Source: CBCXVS01 sp965178525 (lineage in GTDB: Bacteria > Tectomicrobia > Entotheonellia > Entotheonellales > Entotheonellaceae). Taken from it: a DNA stretch of 19,439 nucleotides. The number at the start of each line of letters is the position of its first letter. Positions within the stretch are counted from its first letter, which is position 1. Under the pieces are notes generated by a model. The model saw nothing but the letters and a program-made list of their open reading frames with translations, searched no databases and had not been told where the DNA came from. The stretch is taken from the NCBI GenBank assembly GCA_965178525.1, contig CBCXVS010000131.1, positions 1-19,439 on the forward strand. Reading direction: 5' to 3'. This document shows, one piece after another, positions 1 to 6,703 of this stretch. The position numbers and the translations under genes are program-made.

Positions 1-120
1 CCCTCATCATGACAGGAGAGTCGGTCTCAGGCAATCGGCGTAACTGCTTCATCAAGAAAGGAGTTGGCTTGACTTAATGCCATTCCGGTCATTCTCTTCT
101 TTGTCCTCAGCGTCCATGCG

Positions 121-1008
121 ATGGAAGCGCTAGCCATGCGTGAAGCGTATGGGTGGATTGTCCTATTCGGGCTTTGCACAATCGGCATGTTAGCCTCTAT
201 CATGGACCCTGCGATGTCCGGCGTGCTGACTGGGCTTGCTGCCCTCGGCGGCTATTTCTTCCTGGGCTTTGCCGCCAGTGCCCAACGCCGCGCCGAGCAC
301 GCCAACGATGAGAGCCAGCGCCTCCTCAACGAACTCCAAGTGGCCCATCATCAATTGCGCCAACAGGCCATGCAAGCCGAAGAATTGGCCATCTCTCGGG
401 AGCGCAACCGGTTGGCGCGTGAAGTCCACGACACGCTGGGCCATCGGTTGACGGTTGCCGCGGTGCAATTGGAAGGCGCCCAAAAGCTGATGCCGCACGA
501 CCCGGACAAAGCCGCTGGCATGATCGGCACCGTGCGTGAACAGGTGCTAGAGGGACTGAGCGAACTGCGGCAGACCGTCGCCGCCCTTCGCGCCCCTCTG
601 GAGGATGATCTGTCACTACCCAAGGCGCTCACCCGCCTCGTCAATCATTTTGAACAGGCAACCGGCATCCCGACGCATCTCACCCTGCCCGTTCGCCCCC
701 TCGACCTGTCAACTGACCATTGCCAGGCCCTCTATCGGACCGTGCAGGAAGCCTTGACCAATGTGCAGAAGCATGCCCAGGCGCAGTCGGTCTCCGTGAG
801 CTTCGACCAACTCGTCAACTCCACCGGCTGCACCGCGTTGCAAGTCACGGTAGAAGATGACGGTGTGGGTCTCCCGGTCAGCGGCGGCAAGGGGTTTGGG
901 TTGCGCGGTTTGCAAGAACGCGCCGCCCAGCTCGATGGGTGTTTTGCTGTCGAATCATCTCCTGCCGGCGGCGCCCGCATTATCATGAACCTGCCAAGGA
1001 GGCCGTGA
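121..1008 (+). CDS. Sensor histidine kinase, NarL/LiaS type (probably lacking its N-terminus)
   Basis: Autophosphorylating sensor kinase that would pass phosphate to the response regulator encoded next. Two hydrophobic segments near the N-terminus (about residues 12-27 and 33-55) are followed by a coiled-coil-like linker (about 60-90). A HisKA_3 dimerisation/phosphoacceptor box follows, with ERNRLAREVHDTLGH placing the phospho-His at residue 103. The ATPase domain has an N box (EALTNVQKH, Asn214) and G boxes (VEDDGVGLP, then GKGFGLRGLQERA). The frame stays open upstream to 73 and reads as more membrane-like sequence (ILFFVLSVHAM runs into the ATG). A TGA at 70-72 then stops it, and no ATG, GTG or TTG lies between. 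Kinases of this type usually have several more N-terminal membrane helices, so the gene looks 5'-truncated or frameshifted near 77. I saw no good ribosome-binding site for the ATG at 121. The class is clear from motifs; the signal sensed is unknown. Confidence 0.85.
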   Translation: MEALAMREAYGWIVLFGLCTIGMLASIMDPAMSGVLTGLAALGGYFFLGFAASAQRRAEHANDESQRLLNELQVAHHQLRQQAMQAEELAISRERNRLAREVHDTLGHRLTVAAVQLEGAQKLMPHDPDKAAGMIGTVREQVLEGLSELRQTVAALRAPLEDDLSLPKALTRLVNHFEQATGIPTHLTLPVRPLDLSTDHCQALYRTVQEALTNVQKHAQAQSVSVSFDQLVNSTGCTALQVTVEDDGVGLPVSGGKGFGLRGLQERAAQLDGCFAVESSPAGGARIIMNLPRRP

Positions 1009-1016
1009 GACATGCC

Positions 1017-1673
1017 ATGAGCGCATCGATTCGTATTCTCATTGTGGATGACCAGCGACTGATGCGGGGTGGCCTGCGCACGCTGCTGGAGCTGGAAGCC
1101 GGGTTGGACGTGGTCGGCGAGGCTGCAGACGGTCAAGAATGCCTGGAGCGCTATGCGGCGTTAGCGCCGGATTTGGTCTTGATGGACGTTCGCATGCCCG
1201 GCATGGATGGCGTTGAAGCGACCCGCCGCATACGCCAGCAATGGCCCGATGCCCGGATTATTATTCTGACCACATTCGATGAAGACGAGTACCTTTTTGA
1301 GGGGTTAAGAGCTGGCGCGCAGGGCTATCTGCTCAAGGCCGTGTCCGGTCAGGGACTGGCCACCGCGATACGCACTGTCGCCGCTGGTAAGACGCTGCTC
1401 GATCCGGCCGTAACGGGCAAAGTCATGGCGGAATTCGCGCTCCTGTCCAAGCCGGCCCGCGCGCCGAATGCGGGGTTGGCCGAGCCGCTGTCGGAGCGTG
1501 AGTTGGAGGTGTTAAAATGCTTGGCCCAGGGCTTGTCCAACCGGGAAATCGCCCAGCAGCTTTTTCTGGCTGCGGGCACGGTGAAGAACTATGTGACCGT
1601 GATCCTGCAGAAGATCGGTGCACGGGATCGGACGCAAGCTGCGTTGCGCGGCCGCGAACTTGATCTGTTTTAA
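1017..1673 (+). CDS. NarL/FixJ-family response regulator
   Basis: DNA-binding response regulator paired with the kinase just upstream. The 218-residue product has a receiver domain with the acidic pair Asp11-Asp12, phospho-acceptor Asp57 (LVLMDVRMPGMDG), Thr85 and Lys107 (GYLLK). A LuxR-type helix-turn-helix covers about residues 150-205 (LSERELEVLKCLAQGLSNRE, then AAGTVKNYVTVILQKIGARD). AAGGAGG at 996-1002 precedes the ATG at 1017. An in-frame GTG at 1005 overlaps the kinase stop but is too close to that ribosome-binding site, so I chose 1017. The 8-nt gap after the kinase indicates one transcript and probably coupled translation. The target genes cannot be told from the sequence. There is no obvious terminator after the stop. 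Confidence 0.93.
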   Translation: MSASIRILIVDDQRLMRGGLRTLLELEAGLDVVGEAADGQECLERYAALAPDLVLMDVRMPGMDGVEATRRIRQQWPDARIIILTTFDEDEYLFEGLRAGAQGYLLKAVSGQGLATAIRTVAAGKTLLDPAVTGKVMAEFALLSKPARAPNAGLAEPLSERELEVLKCLAQGLSNREIAQQLFLAAGTVKNYVTVILQKIGARDRTQAALRGRELDLF

Positions 1674-1740
1674 GAATAGGATATCCACACGCGACTTTGG
1701 CTCGATCATTCCTGTTGCCTTTTTTACGAAGGGACTCATA

Positions 1741-1803
1741 GTGAAAATTTTCAGAGCCGATAAGGTGATAGCATCTCTAGATGTTCTAGATCTCAACTCC
1801 TGA
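1741..1803 (+). CDS. Possible 20-residue peptide upstream of the restriction-like gene
   Basis: A GTG-started frame of 20 codons (MKIFRADKVIASLDVLDLNS), with GAAGGGA at 1728-1734 as a possible ribosome-binding site. It lies in the 200-bp gap between the response regulator and the PD-(D/E)XK gene, and the TCTAGAT inverted repeat overlaps its last codons and stop. It could be the start of a truncated older gene, a leader peptide, or chance. I do not recognise it. Confidence 0.2.
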   Translation: MKIFRADKVIASLDVLDLNS

Positions 1804-1825
1804 TATGCTTAGAGAATCTAGAACA
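1776..1825. repeat. TCTAGAT direct and inverted repeats, possible operator
   Basis: TCTAGAT occurs twice in direct orientation (1776-1782 and 1785-1791). The second copy, extended to TGTTCTAGAT (1782-1791), is repeated as a perfect 10-bp inverted copy ATCTAGAACA at 1816-1825, with a 24-nt spacer. No T-run follows, so a terminator is unlikely. A TATACT hexamer at 1844-1849 could be the -10 of the next gene, and the right arm would then cover the -35 position. That placement suits a repressor-binding site, but this is inference. Confidence 0.45.
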
Positions 1826-1873
1826 CAAGATTGATTTGAGGCATATACTTTAGACCGTATCAAGAGGATGAAC

Positions 1874-3028
1874 ATGGATTTGATTGACTACATACAGGTT
1901 ATCACCACAAAAATTGAACGACAGCGTGACCACATTCAGACCGAAGCAGCCACAAAGAATGCTTTTGTCCTACCGTTCATTAGTGCACTTGGATATGACG
2001 TGTTCGATCCTACGGAAGTAATCCCAGAGTTTACAGCGGATGTTGGCATTAAAAAGGGAGAGAAGGTTGATTATGCCATCTTCCAAGGTGGCAGACTTGT
2101 GATGCTGTTCGAATGTAAGTCATGCAATGTGGATCTGAATGATACCCACGCATCCCAGCTCTTTCGGTACTTTTCAGTAACGGAAGCCCGCATCGCGGTG
2201 TTGACGAATGGCATTCTCTATCGGTTTTATACGGACTTAGAAACCCCGAATCGCATGGATACGAGACCCTTTTTGGAAGTCGATCTTCTCTACCTCCACG
2301 AGCCGCTGGTCCACGAACTCAAGAAGCTGACGAAAGTGTCGTTTAATCTGGATGAGATGATTAACGCCGCCAGCGAGCTGAAATATACGCGCGAGATTCG
2401 GCTCTTCATGGAAGATCAGTTACGTGGGCCTTCCGAGGAGTTCGTCCGGTTTTTGGCCAGCCAAGTATATACGGGGCGGATGACACAAGCGGTGCGCGAA
2501 CAGTTTGCCGCGACGACACGGCAAGCGCTCCACCAATTCATCAATGAGCAAATTAGTAAACGTTTACAATCGGCCTTGGGCGACGAACAAATCATATCCT
2601 CGGCTGCTGGTCTCGCGCCAGGAGAGGAGGCAGACGACCCCATGAACGCAACGTCAAGTCAGAATCGCGACAGCCGCATTGTAACGACGGAAGAGGAACT
2701 CGAAGGCTTCCATATGGTCAAAGCCATGCTACGAGAGGCTATCGATCCTAAGCGTATCGCCCCGCGTGATACGCTCAACTATTTTGGCATTCTGCTTGAC
2801 GACAATCGTCGGAAGCCAATTTGTCGCCTCCATTTCAACCGCAGTCAGAAATACCTTGGCATCTTCGACCATGAGAAGAATGAACAACGCATACCCATCG
2901 ACGACTTGAATGACTTATATCAGTATGCGGATCAGCTCAAGGACACCATTGGTTATTATGACCAACCCGTCAACCCGGAAGCGTCCGATGAGCAAGAAGA
3001 GGGTGCACAGCACAGTATCGTCTTTTAG
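1874..3028 (+). CDS. Stand-alone type I restriction-enzyme R-subunit N-terminal (PD-(D/E)XK) domain protein
   Basis: The product resembles the many free-standing proteins carrying an HsdR N-terminal nuclease domain without the helicase motor. Counting from an upstream in-frame ATG at 1868, the nuclease core shows Asp68 (KGEKVDYAIF) and Glu82-x-Lys84 (MLFECKS), after an N-terminal Glu26 in HIQTEAATKNAFVLPF. The C-terminal region (NYFGILLDDNRRKPICRLHF, then a DLNDLYQYADQLKD stretch) is the domain usual in these proteins. AAGAGG at 1862-1867 touches the ATG at 1868 but is 6 nt from the ATG at 1874, so I prefer 1874 (MDLIDYIQ, 384 residues). No methylase, specificity or helicase gene is adjacent, so it is not a complete restriction system. 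A role in defence or DNA processing is plausible but unproven. Its first third is visibly A+T-richer than the kinase genes, which suggests transfer. Confidence 0.85.
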   Translation: MDLIDYIQVITTKIERQRDHIQTEAATKNAFVLPFISALGYDVFDPTEVIPEFTADVGIKKGEKVDYAIFQGGRLVMLFECKSCNVDLNDTHASQLFRYFSVTEARIAVLTNGILYRFYTDLETPNRMDTRPFLEVDLLYLHEPLVHELKKLTKVSFNLDEMINAASELKYTREIRLFMEDQLRGPSEEFVRFLASQVYTGRMTQAVREQFAATTRQALHQFINEQISKRLQSALGDEQIISSAAGLAPGEEADDPMNATSSQNRDSRIVTTEEELEGFHMVKAMLREAIDPKRIAPRDTLNYFGILLDDNRRKPICRLHFNRSQKYLGIFDHEKNEQRIPIDDLNDLYQYADQLKDTIGYYDQPVNPEASDEQEEGAQHSIVF

Positions 3029-3295
3029 GCCTCCTCTGCGGATAAGCAGGCCTTACCCACTGCAGTGAGGCCGTCACCCCTCGCTAGCTTATCACTGCCA
3101 CTCCTTGCGCCCCCGTTACGGCTGAGGCCGTTGCCGTCTGCTTCGAGGCTGCCGGGGGCGTATCCTGATGATACCTCTGCTGCTGATCCTCGCAACGTCA
3201 GGAACCGCCATGCCAAGAAGGGTAAAAATCGGGGACAGATCACGTTCATTGATCTCTCTAGGGCCACCGACCTTATCCTGAGGCCGTAGAAGAGC
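3029..3295. other. Gene-poor spacer with short repeats and a possible REP-like remnant
   Basis: No convincing gene. Overlapping frames on both strands are low-complexity and lack ribosome-binding sites. TGAGGCCGT occurs three times in direct orientation (3066, 3123, 3279). A hairpin-like element lies at 3049-3072, where GGCCT and AGGCC flank the palindrome CACTGCAGTG (3058-3067). The stretch AATCGGGGACAGATCACG at 3227-3244 resembles, from memory, sequence often seen beside REP-associated (Y1/RAYT) transposase genes, but no transposase is present. Confidence 0.35.
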
Positions 3296-3610
3296 CTAAG
3301 CATTCATATGGGGCGGGGGATGCCTGGGCAAATACATGAGCTTTTCCATGCCATGCGCTCGACGTATGCACCAGACCTTATCTCTTGTCCAAATTGTGAT
3401 GTCTCCAAATTCCCCGACCGCCATACGTTCAAAATTATCCTCCGCATCTACGACGGTCGCTTGGGTTACGAGCTTCGCGGAGCTGTTCCCAGAGTGTGCA
3501 TGGGAATCGGCGTCAATGCATGAGGTATCTAGACGTTCGCCAGCTGTAGAGATGCGATCCGGATGCGTGGGCCAGATCACGAAATCGTGCCATTCGCGGT
3601 AGAGAATCAT
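3296..3610 (-). CDS. Probable immunity/antitoxin protein partnered with the ART-like toxin fragment
   Basis: A 104-residue acidic-to-neutral soluble protein with no signal peptide or membrane segment. Its ATG (3610-3608) overlaps the stop of the upstream toxin-like frame as ATGA, typical of translationally coupled toxin-immunity pairs. The sequence looks genuine: a C-terminal block VGEFGDITIWTRDKVWCIRR runs on into GMEKLMYLPRHPPP, rich in Trp, Arg and Pro. I cannot name a family. The immunity role is inferred only from gene order, size and overlap. The plus-strand frames over the same DNA are shadows. If the toxin upstream is dead, this may be an orphan immunity gene kept for protection. Confidence 0.6.
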   Translation of the reverse strand: MILYREWHDFVIWPTHPDRISTAGERLDTSCIDADSHAHSGNSSAKLVTQATVVDAEDNFERMAVGEFGDITIWTRDKVWCIRRAHGMEKLMYLPRHPPPHMNA

Positions 3611-4014
3611 GGCGTTATCGCCCCTACTCGATAAGCCTCAGGAATCGAGTACTTGAATACGCGTTCTCCCAGAGTGGGGTCACCTATGGGTAAGCGGCTA
3701 AAAACCCGGTGTGGAATGTCATAGATGATCGGGTACGACCCGTAGAGAGCCGCAACCTCCGGGTCTGTCGTAACGGAAATGCCATCCGGGTGGAACCCCC
3801 TTCCATGGAAAGCGTGTTCGCGGGCTTCGGTAGACGATAGGAGGTGCTGTTCGCCGGATGGAATTTCTTCCATCGATTGATTCCGCATCGATCGCGATAC
3901 CTGTGGCACCTGCGGATGAGAGGTTCCTCGATATACGCGAACACTGTCTTCTCTCCGTATGTTAACTCGGCACGCCTCCCTGTTGTACCAATCGACCCTT
4001 GACTTCCGTAGTAG
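3607..4014 (-). pseudogene. Toxin-like fragment with ADP-ribosyltransferase-like motifs, no usable start
   Basis: The frame is open from just after a TGA (4017-4015) to the stop at 3607. It reads SVRVYRGTSHP, then a Gly/His/Phe-rich stretch, then FHPDGISVTTDPEVAALYG, YDIPHRVFSRLP and LGERVFKYSIPE. A YRGTS strand, an S-x-T strand followed by D..VA..YG, and a late GER-hydrophobic strand are arranged as in R-S-E type ADP-ribosyltransferase domains used as toxin tips. That similarity is by eye only. The only in-frame start, a GTG at 3909, lies downstream of the YRGTS strand and has no ribosome-binding site, so a protein from it would lack the NAD-binding Arg strand. The fragment therefore looks like a toxin C-terminus cut from its carrier, or a frameshifted gene. 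An ATGA overlap joins it to the immunity-like gene. Confidence 0.55.
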
Positions 4015-4224
4015 TCAGCCTCACACCCTATCGGAGGATAAAAATTTTAAACGTTTTTTCCTTCCTCATCAAGGGTACCGCGTAGGTCACACGACCCAGG
4101 AATTGGTGTTCCTCTGTGGGAAATGGCACTCTCGGGGTGTGACCAGCGTGGGACAGCGAGACCCACCAGCGGTCCGTGAGCAGGGTATAAAAGGGGCATA
4201 TAGAGGGAGCAGGCGTTGAATCAT
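3930..4224 (-). pseudogene. Possible decayed 5' part of the toxin gene
   Basis: An AAGGAG ribosome-binding site (4235-4230) sits 5 nt before an ATG at 4224 opening MIQRLLPLYAPFI, a hydrophobic start like a secretion signal. That frame soon turns poor. A second frame then reads protein-like residues (GPLVGLAVPRWSHPESAIS, later CDLRGTLDEEGKNV). It meets a TAA at 4049-4047 and reads on as PPIGCEADYYGSQGSIGTTG and LTYGEKTVFAYIEEP, up to where the ART-like frame begins. Two frame changes and one stop would restore a continuous product of about 200 residues ending in the ART-like domain. This is a reconstruction by eye; composition alone supports it. Confidence 0.3.
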
Positions 4225-4294
4225 GAATTCTCCTTTGTGAAAAAAAGTCATCATTCAAGAGTTGATCCCATTTCTTCAAAGTGCTGTTGAAATG

Positions 4295-4320
4295 TCTCCC
4301 CTCACAGGTGTGAAGGGAGA
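4295..4320. repeat. 26-bp near-perfect palindrome
   Basis: TCTCCC-c-TCACA-gg-TGTGA-a-GGGAGA: 11 of 12 positions pair around a GG centre. It lies about 120 nt upstream of the Smr gene and downstream (on the minus strand) of nothing coding. The TCACA/TGTGA halves face the wrong way round for a CRP site. It could be a dimeric-regulator operator or a structured RNA. Confidence 0.45.
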
Positions 4321-4329
4321 TACGTAAAA

Positions 4330-4358
4330 TCTCGCGAGACAGCGAGTTTGGATTTTTT
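4330..4358 (+). terminator. Weak hairpin plus T-run, possible terminator
   Basis: CTCGC (4331-4335), loop GAGACA, GCGAG (4342-4346), then TTTGGATTTTTT. The left arm overlaps the perfect palindrome TCTCGCGAGA (4330-4339). The stem is only 5 bp, so this is weak. No plus-strand gene lies directly upstream to terminate, and the T-run overlaps the candidate promoter of the Smr gene. Confidence 0.25.
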
Positions 4359-4375
4359 GACCATTCAGGTAGAAT
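4347..4375 (+). promoter_or_regulatory. Candidate sigma-70-type promoter for the Smr/MaoC pair
   Basis: TTTGGA (4347-4352), a 17-nt spacer and TAGAAT (4370-4375). The -10 matches five of six consensus bases, the -35 only about half. It lies 66 nt upstream of the Smr start codon, the expected direction and distance, with the two palindromes just upstream. Confidence 0.3.
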
Positions 4376-4441
4376 ACTTCCGAACCACATGAGACATAAG
4401 AGGTAGACACCGGCAGAAGCATCCGTACGAGACATCCGATC

Positions 4442-5215
4442 ATGGCCCGCAAAAAACGTCGTAAGTCCCCACCGCCCCCACCGTCAGCAGACCGCAAGGA
4501 GCGCTTTCACGCACCCTTTCACGACCTGAAGAAGGCATGGCAACAGACCCATTCTTCCTCCCCTCCGGCGCCATCCGCCCCGCCGCCGTCTCAGTCCAAC
4601 GAGGCGTTGCACGCGGAGACCAAACGTCGTCAAGCTCAGGCGCAGCAGGAGCGCGACCTCTTTTTGGAAGCGATGTCCGATGTCACTCCCCTGCCGCCCG
4701 ACCCTCGGGGCCGGGTGGACAGACACCGGCAGCCATCGAGCAAAGCCGATATATTTTCGGACGAGGAGGCGGGGGTGGCGGAGCTGCAGGACGTCGTTGC
4801 CGGCCGGAGTACGTTTATCATTGAATACACAGACGAATATATCGAGGGCGTCGCGCCTGGCGTGGACCGGTATCTCGCCCAGCGGCTTCACCGCGGCGAT
4901 TTTGCTATTCAAGGACATCTCGACCTACATGGCTATACGGTCGAGGAAGCCAAAGTCCTGGTGGGCCGTTTTTTAACCAACGCCTATAAGAGCGGCCAAC
5001 GCTGTGTGCGCCTCATTCACGGCCGCGGCCGCAATTCTCCCGATAATCGGCCGGTTCTCAAAGAGTATGTGCATACTTGGCTAAGCCAGGGACGGCTCAG
5101 CCGTCTGGTGCTGGCTTTTGCCAGCGCCCCAGCCCATGACGGTGGCGCTGGTGCGGCGTATGTCCTGTTACGGCGCATGACGCGCACGCGTCCCAAATCA
5201 GCGGAGCCACTATGA
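4442..5215 (+). CDS. Smr-domain protein (MutS2-like endonuclease domain)
   Basis: A 257-residue protein with a lysine-rich start and a Pro/Gln-rich, probably disordered first half (about 1-100). A C-terminal Smr domain follows. Its hallmarks are LDLHGYTVEEAK at residues 160-171 and IHGRGRNS, with its His at residue 193; the domain continues to residue 250. Smr domains, known from the C-terminus of MutS2 and as stand-alone proteins such as E. coli SmrA/SmrB, nick or cleave DNA or RNA. Which nucleic acid this one acts on cannot be told. The ribosome-binding site is poor (only CGAGA upstream of the ATG at 4442), but the basic start MARKKRRKSPP is typical of the family. Its stop overlaps the next start as ATGA, so the MaoC gene is co-translated. 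Confidence 0.9.
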   Translation: MARKKRRKSPPPPPSADRKERFHAPFHDLKKAWQQTHSSSPPAPSAPPPSQSNEALHAETKRRQAQAQQERDLFLEAMSDVTPLPPDPRGRVDRHRQPSSKADIFSDEEAGVAELQDVVAGRSTFIIEYTDEYIEGVAPGVDRYLAQRLHRGDFAIQGHLDLHGYTVEEAKVLVGRFLTNAYKSGQRCVRLIHGRGRNSPDNRPVLKEYVHTWLSQGRLSRLVLAFASAPAHDGGAGAAYVLLRRMTRTRPKSAEPL

Positions 5216-5667
5216 GTAACGCACAATGGATTACAGACAAACAGCGCAGTATCTTAGGAAAAGAATTTGCCAGAGCCGAACTCCCGGTAACGCGGGAGAT
5301 GCTGCTGGATTACGCGGATTTGATGGGCATGAGCCATCCCGTATACCTGGACCCGGAGGCCGCACGCACACGCGGCTATCGCGATATCATTGCGATGCCC
5401 ACGTTCCTCATCGCCGATGCCGCCAGTCCCTTGGTCCCACCGGAAATTCCCTTTACTGGAGGTGGACTCAATGCCGGCTATGAATGCACCTTTTACGAGG
5501 TCGTCTATCCGGGCGATACGCTAACCTTTTCGACCTGTATCGCGGATCTCTACGACAAAACCGGCCGCTCAGGTATCATGCATTTTGTCATACGGGAAAC
5601 GACGATCACGAATCAGCATGGCGACACGGTTGCCCGGATTCGCAATCCGTTTATTCTGAGGTGGTGA
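5212..5667 (+). CDS. MaoC-like hot-dog-fold dehydratase/hydratase
   Basis: A 151-residue single hot-dog domain of the MaoC N-terminal type, which hydrates enoyl-thioesters or dehydrates 3-hydroxyacyl-thioesters. Seen: a YADLMGMSHPVYLDPEAAR segment where MaoC proteins carry the substrate-site region (family form D-x-x-x-x-H-P-x-x-x-D). This is followed by the conserved PTFLIADAAS stretch, FTGGGLNAGYECTFYEVVYP and the usual GDTL strand. The ATG overlaps the Smr stop (ATGA), so expression is coupled, though the two functions have no obvious link. The SDR and LLM oxidoreductases about 1 kb downstream are common companions in acyl-thioester metabolism, but a minus-strand gene separates them. The substrate is unknown. 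Confidence 0.85.
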   Translation: MSNAQWITDKQRSILGKEFARAELPVTREMLLDYADLMGMSHPVYLDPEAARTRGYRDIIAMPTFLIADAASPLVPPEIPFTGGGLNAGYECTFYEVVYPGDTLTFSTCIADLYDKTGRSGIMHFVIRETTITNQHGDTVARIRNPFILRW

Positions 5668-5677
5668 AAAGCTAAAA

Positions 5678-5757
5678 AGCTCTCAGCTCTAAAAATGGAG
5701 GAAAAGATTAGAGTATTCACTTTTTGGCTGATAGCTGACGGCTGATAGCTGACAGCT
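5678..5757. repeat. Heptanucleotide tandem repeats at a convergent gene junction
   Basis: Two period-7 blocks. At 5678-5691: AGCTCTC AGCTCTA. At 5726-5757: GGCTGAT AGCTGAC GGCTGAT AGCTGAC AGCT, so the 14-mer GGCTGATAGCTGAC is exactly doubled (5726-5739 and 5740-5753). The second block encodes the last residues of the minus-strand metallophosphoesterase. Such 7-bp arrays resemble the short tandemly repeated repetitive (STRR) sequences described in cyanobacteria; no function is evident here. Confidence 0.8.
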
Positions 5758-6511
5758 CCAATTGCTGTGGCTGTGCCACAATACCCAATTCGGGAGAGCA
5801 CTCAAGCAGTAACACATGGCCACGTGGCGTTTCACCACCCCAGTGCATGAGCGATGCGCCCGGATAATAGGCCGCGACGTCGCCCTGGCTCCGATCCGTC
5901 AGCACGTGGCCATGGCCTATGGCCACGTAATCCCAGCCGGTATCGCGAATCTCTTCGGCAAAAATCGGGGAGGAGCGATCGACATCTTGCCGTTGGTCAT
6001 AGAAAAGGCCATGCGCCATGGCAATGTGCCAACGCGGATCGATACGTGTGGGGATATGTTCGAGGGGATGAAATCCCGGCTCATGCTCTTCCACCGCACG
6101 CCCCCACACCACGGCATCCAACTCCGGGAATTCGATCACCTGCCCATTGAGTGCCGTAATCACCTGGACGTTATCACAAGCCGCCGAGAAGTCATAGCGA
6201 TCGTAAATCGCGCCGGTATAAAGACAATCATGGTTGCCGGGCAGAATGACCGTAGGTTGCCGCAAACGCCGGGGTTGTTCCTGCACGAACGCGACTGTCT
6301 CATCCTTTACGCGGTTGTGATCAAAGAGATCACCGGCAATCAAGAACAAATCGACGCTCTCCGCAATCGCCTGGTCCACGACTCTCTCGAAGCAGTGAAA
6401 AAACAGGGAGCGTTGCGCCTGGCGTTGTTCCACACTGCTGTAGCTGTCCCAGTCCAGATGCACATCGGCTGTGTGGAGGATTTTTAGTGACCGTTTCGTC
6501 TCGTGTCCCAC
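5717..6511 (-). CDS. SbcD/YhaO-like calcineurin-type metallophosphoesterase
   Basis: The 264-residue product has the metal-binding series of DNA-repair-type metallophosphoesterases. In order these are ILHTADVHLD (Asp16, His18), LIAGDLFDH, ILPGNHDCL, MAHGLFYD and IGHGHVLTD. It is shorter than E. coli SbcD (about 400 residues) and ends after the phosphoesterase domain, with no obvious SbcC-binding cap or partner ATPase in this window. The start is taken as GTG at 6511, preceded by AAGGGAGA at 5 nt spacing; a TTG at 6538 extends the frame but lies upstream of that site. The last dozen codons (QLELSAISRQLSAKK) are encoded by the heptamer array, so the native C-terminus may have been replaced. It is convergent with MaoC and divergent from the SDR gene. 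Nuclease activity is likely but could be a general phosphodiesterase. Confidence 0.88.
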   Translation of the reverse strand: MGHETKRSLKILHTADVHLDWDSYSSVEQRQAQRSLFFHCFERVVDQAIAESVDLFLIAGDLFDHNRVKDETVAFVQEQPRRLRQPTVILPGNHDCLYTGAIYDRYDFSAACDNVQVITALNGQVIEFPELDAVVWGRAVEEHEPGFHPLEHIPTRIDPRWHIAMAHGLFYDQRQDVDRSSPIFAEEIRDTGWDYVAIGHGHVLTDRSQGDVAAYYPGASLMHWGGETPRGHVLLLECSPELGIVAQPQQLELSAISRQLSAKK

Positions 6512-6553
6512 GGTTTCTCCCTTTCTGTCCGCTCTCAATTCGGCTCGGGCTTG

Positions 6554-6582
6554 CTATTAGGCGCCATAGATAGAAAAATCAA
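6554..6582 (-). promoter_or_regulatory. Weak candidate promoter for the metallophosphoesterase
   Basis: On the minus strand, TTGATT (6582-6577), a 17-nt spacer and TAATAG (6559-6554) lie about 43 nt upstream of the GTG start. The -35 matches four of six and the -10 three of six. The spacing and position are right but the match is poor. Confidence 0.25.
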
Positions 6583-6703
6583 GCGATTGTGTTTTTGTTC
6601 CAGACAGGCTACAGTCCAGTCTGCTCCGGCAGATCCTAGACACAATGTATACGGCAGTCAAGTCCGTTGCTGGCCTACGGCCGTTTGGCTGAAGAAGGAT
6701 GAC

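Noticed and set aside
3025..3303. Overlapping frames on both strands after the restriction-like gene
   Set aside because: Low-complexity translations, no ribosome-binding sites, no recognisable domain.
4028..4435. Minus-strand open frame of 135 codons
   Set aside because: Composition is not protein-like and no ribosome-binding site precedes it; it crosses both palindromes and competes with the better ATG at 4224.
5816..6487. Plus-strand open frame of 223 codons
   Set aside because: Antisense shadow of the metallophosphoesterase, whose metal-binding motifs are complete on the minus strand.
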